64,000 nt of DNA, taken from assembly GCA_964504335.1 (NCBI GenBank), contig CAZDET010000018.1, positions 19,532 to 83,531 of the forward strand, given 5' to 3'. The position numbers and the translations under genes are program-made. The notes beneath the pieces were generated by a model, which had not been told where the DNA came from, did not search any database, and was given only the letters and a program-made list of their open reading frames with translations. This DNA is from CAZDET01 sp964504335 (GTDB taxonomy: Bacteria > Bacteroidota > Bacteroidia > Chitinophagales > Saprospiraceae). Shown here in pieces: positions 63,450 to 64,000 of the stretch. The first letter of the stretch is position 1; each line of letters opens with the position of its first letter.

Positions 63450-64000
63450 ATGGAAATGTTAAGAGGTTATAAGGAATACGAGGGGAATCCAGTCGGTTTA
63501 TCGGAAAAAGTATGTAGTCTGATGCGGACGGAATTGGATCGACATTTGGCCTCCTTTTGGGTGCTGTACGCTCAATACCACAAGCATCATTGGTTGGTAG
63601 AGGGACCACAGTTCCGGGATATTCATCTATTTTTGGAGGAAAATTACAAGCAGATTCACGAACATCTCGACCAAGTAGCAGAGCGAATCACGCTGTTGGG
63701 ATATAGTCCTACCACCCGTTTGGCTAATTACGTCGAGTTGGCCTACATTGAGGAAGAACCCGAGGGTGTTTTCAGAATTCGGGATAGTTTCATGCGAGAC
63801 ATGGAAAACGAAAAAACCATGGCCATAGAGCTCCGGAAATCGATTCAAAAAGCATTCGAAAATGGAGACTATGGAACGAAATCGCTCTTGGAGGAAATTC
63901 TCGCGGAAGTCGAAGATCGTGCTCACCATTTAGAGCACTTCCTGGGCGAAGACAGTTTGAGTATCGGTCTACTGCATAAGCCCGCAGAGTTGGAAACGAA
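63450..64000 (+). CDS. Dps/ferritin-like protein, truncated by the window end
   Basis: ATG at 63450 (MEMLRGYKEYEG) opens a frame that runs to the end of the window, with 183 codons seen and no stop. The sequence has the Dps core: VLYAQYHKHHWLVEGPQFRD, IHLFLEENYKQIHEHLDQVAERI and LGYSPTTRLANYVELAYIE, with metal-binding His and Asp/Glu in the dimer-interface pattern. Dps proteins oxidise iron with hydrogen peroxide and shield DNA in a twelve-subunit shell. It should be cytoplasmic. The 105-base gap before it shows a possible AT-rich promoter, not defined. ATG 63456 is an alternative start. Confidence 0.85.
   Translation, partial: MEMLRGYKEYEGNPVGLSEKVCSLMRTELDRHLASFWVLYAQYHKHHWLVEGPQFRDIHLFLEENYKQIHEHLDQVAERITLLGYSPTTRLANYVELAYIEEEPEGVFRIRDSFMRDMENEKTMAIELRKSIQKAFENGDYGTKSLLEEILAEVEDRAHHLEHFLGEDSLSIGLLHKPAELET

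Noticed and set aside
1..64000. CRISPR arrays, insertion sequences, integrases, tRNA or rRNA genes
   Set aside because: None was seen in reading both strands. No regularly spaced repeats and no transposase or integrase motifs occur; a tRNAscan or ISfinder run would be decisive.

Overview
The window reads as chromosome of a Bacteroidota bacterium, most likely of the Saprospiria (Lewinella/Haliscomenobacter-like) group; the rank below phylum is inference. Signs are two secreted proteins with type IX secretion (T9SS) C-terminal sorting regions, a Bacteroidota-style tmRNA tag, an effector-associated-domain protein, DUF4230- and DUF5996-type proteins, CIA30, a TamB-type giant and few Shine-Dalgarno sequences. 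Most of the DNA is roughly 55% GC with dense coding on both strands. No tRNA, rRNA, CRISPR array, transposase or integrase was seen.

Layout. 0-4.2 kb: end of an amino-acid:cation symporter, a MATE exporter, a PAP2 phosphatase and an LptF/LptG-type permease. 4.2-5.7 kb: an unknown helical protein between two small repeat elements, then the tmRNA gene (ssrA) and its terminator. 5.9-27.8 kb: the outstanding feature, about 22 kb of eight tightly packed co-directional genes. They are two trypsin-like proteases without signal peptides, a lipoprotein, a small protein homologous to the C-terminus of the second protease, and four large proteins (1151, 1094, 2372 and 661 residues) that match no described machine. 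27.8-28.1 kb: a hairpin-rich segment ending in a terminator, a candidate small RNA. 28.1-34.8 kb: a selenouridine synthase (MnmH) lacking its rhodanese cysteine, a T9SS-exported propeller, a small conserved protein, CIA30, a class D beta-lactamase lipoprotein, an effector-associated-domain membrane protein and a DUF5996 protein. 35-50.3 kb: a large sortilin-like propeller, a GT4 glycosyltransferase coupled to RecQ, formate-tetrahydrofolate ligase, another T9SS protein, a PIF1-like helicase behind a perfect palindrome, an unlisted 48-residue membrane peptide, a GT-C-like membrane protein, RimO and a LuxR-type response regulator. 50.4-64 kb: a TPMT-like methyltransferase, a DUF4230-like protein, FolP overlapping a membrane protein, an amidohydrolase, a YheT-type hydrolase, TamB, a serine hydrolase and the start of a Dps/ferritin-like gene cut by the window end.

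How genes work together. Envelope functions recur (LptG-type, TamB, PAP2, MATE, T9SS cargo). One-carbon metabolism is represented by Fhs and FolP. The 22 kb cluster is the candidate undescribed system. Its last four genes have gaps of only 3-26 bp and strongly conserved-looking aromatic/glycine blocks. It shows no recognisable sheath, tube, AAA ATPase or nuclease, and an AT-rich stretch at 8.9-10.0 kb inside it looks like an exchanged module. Family names come from recalled sequence features, not from database searches.
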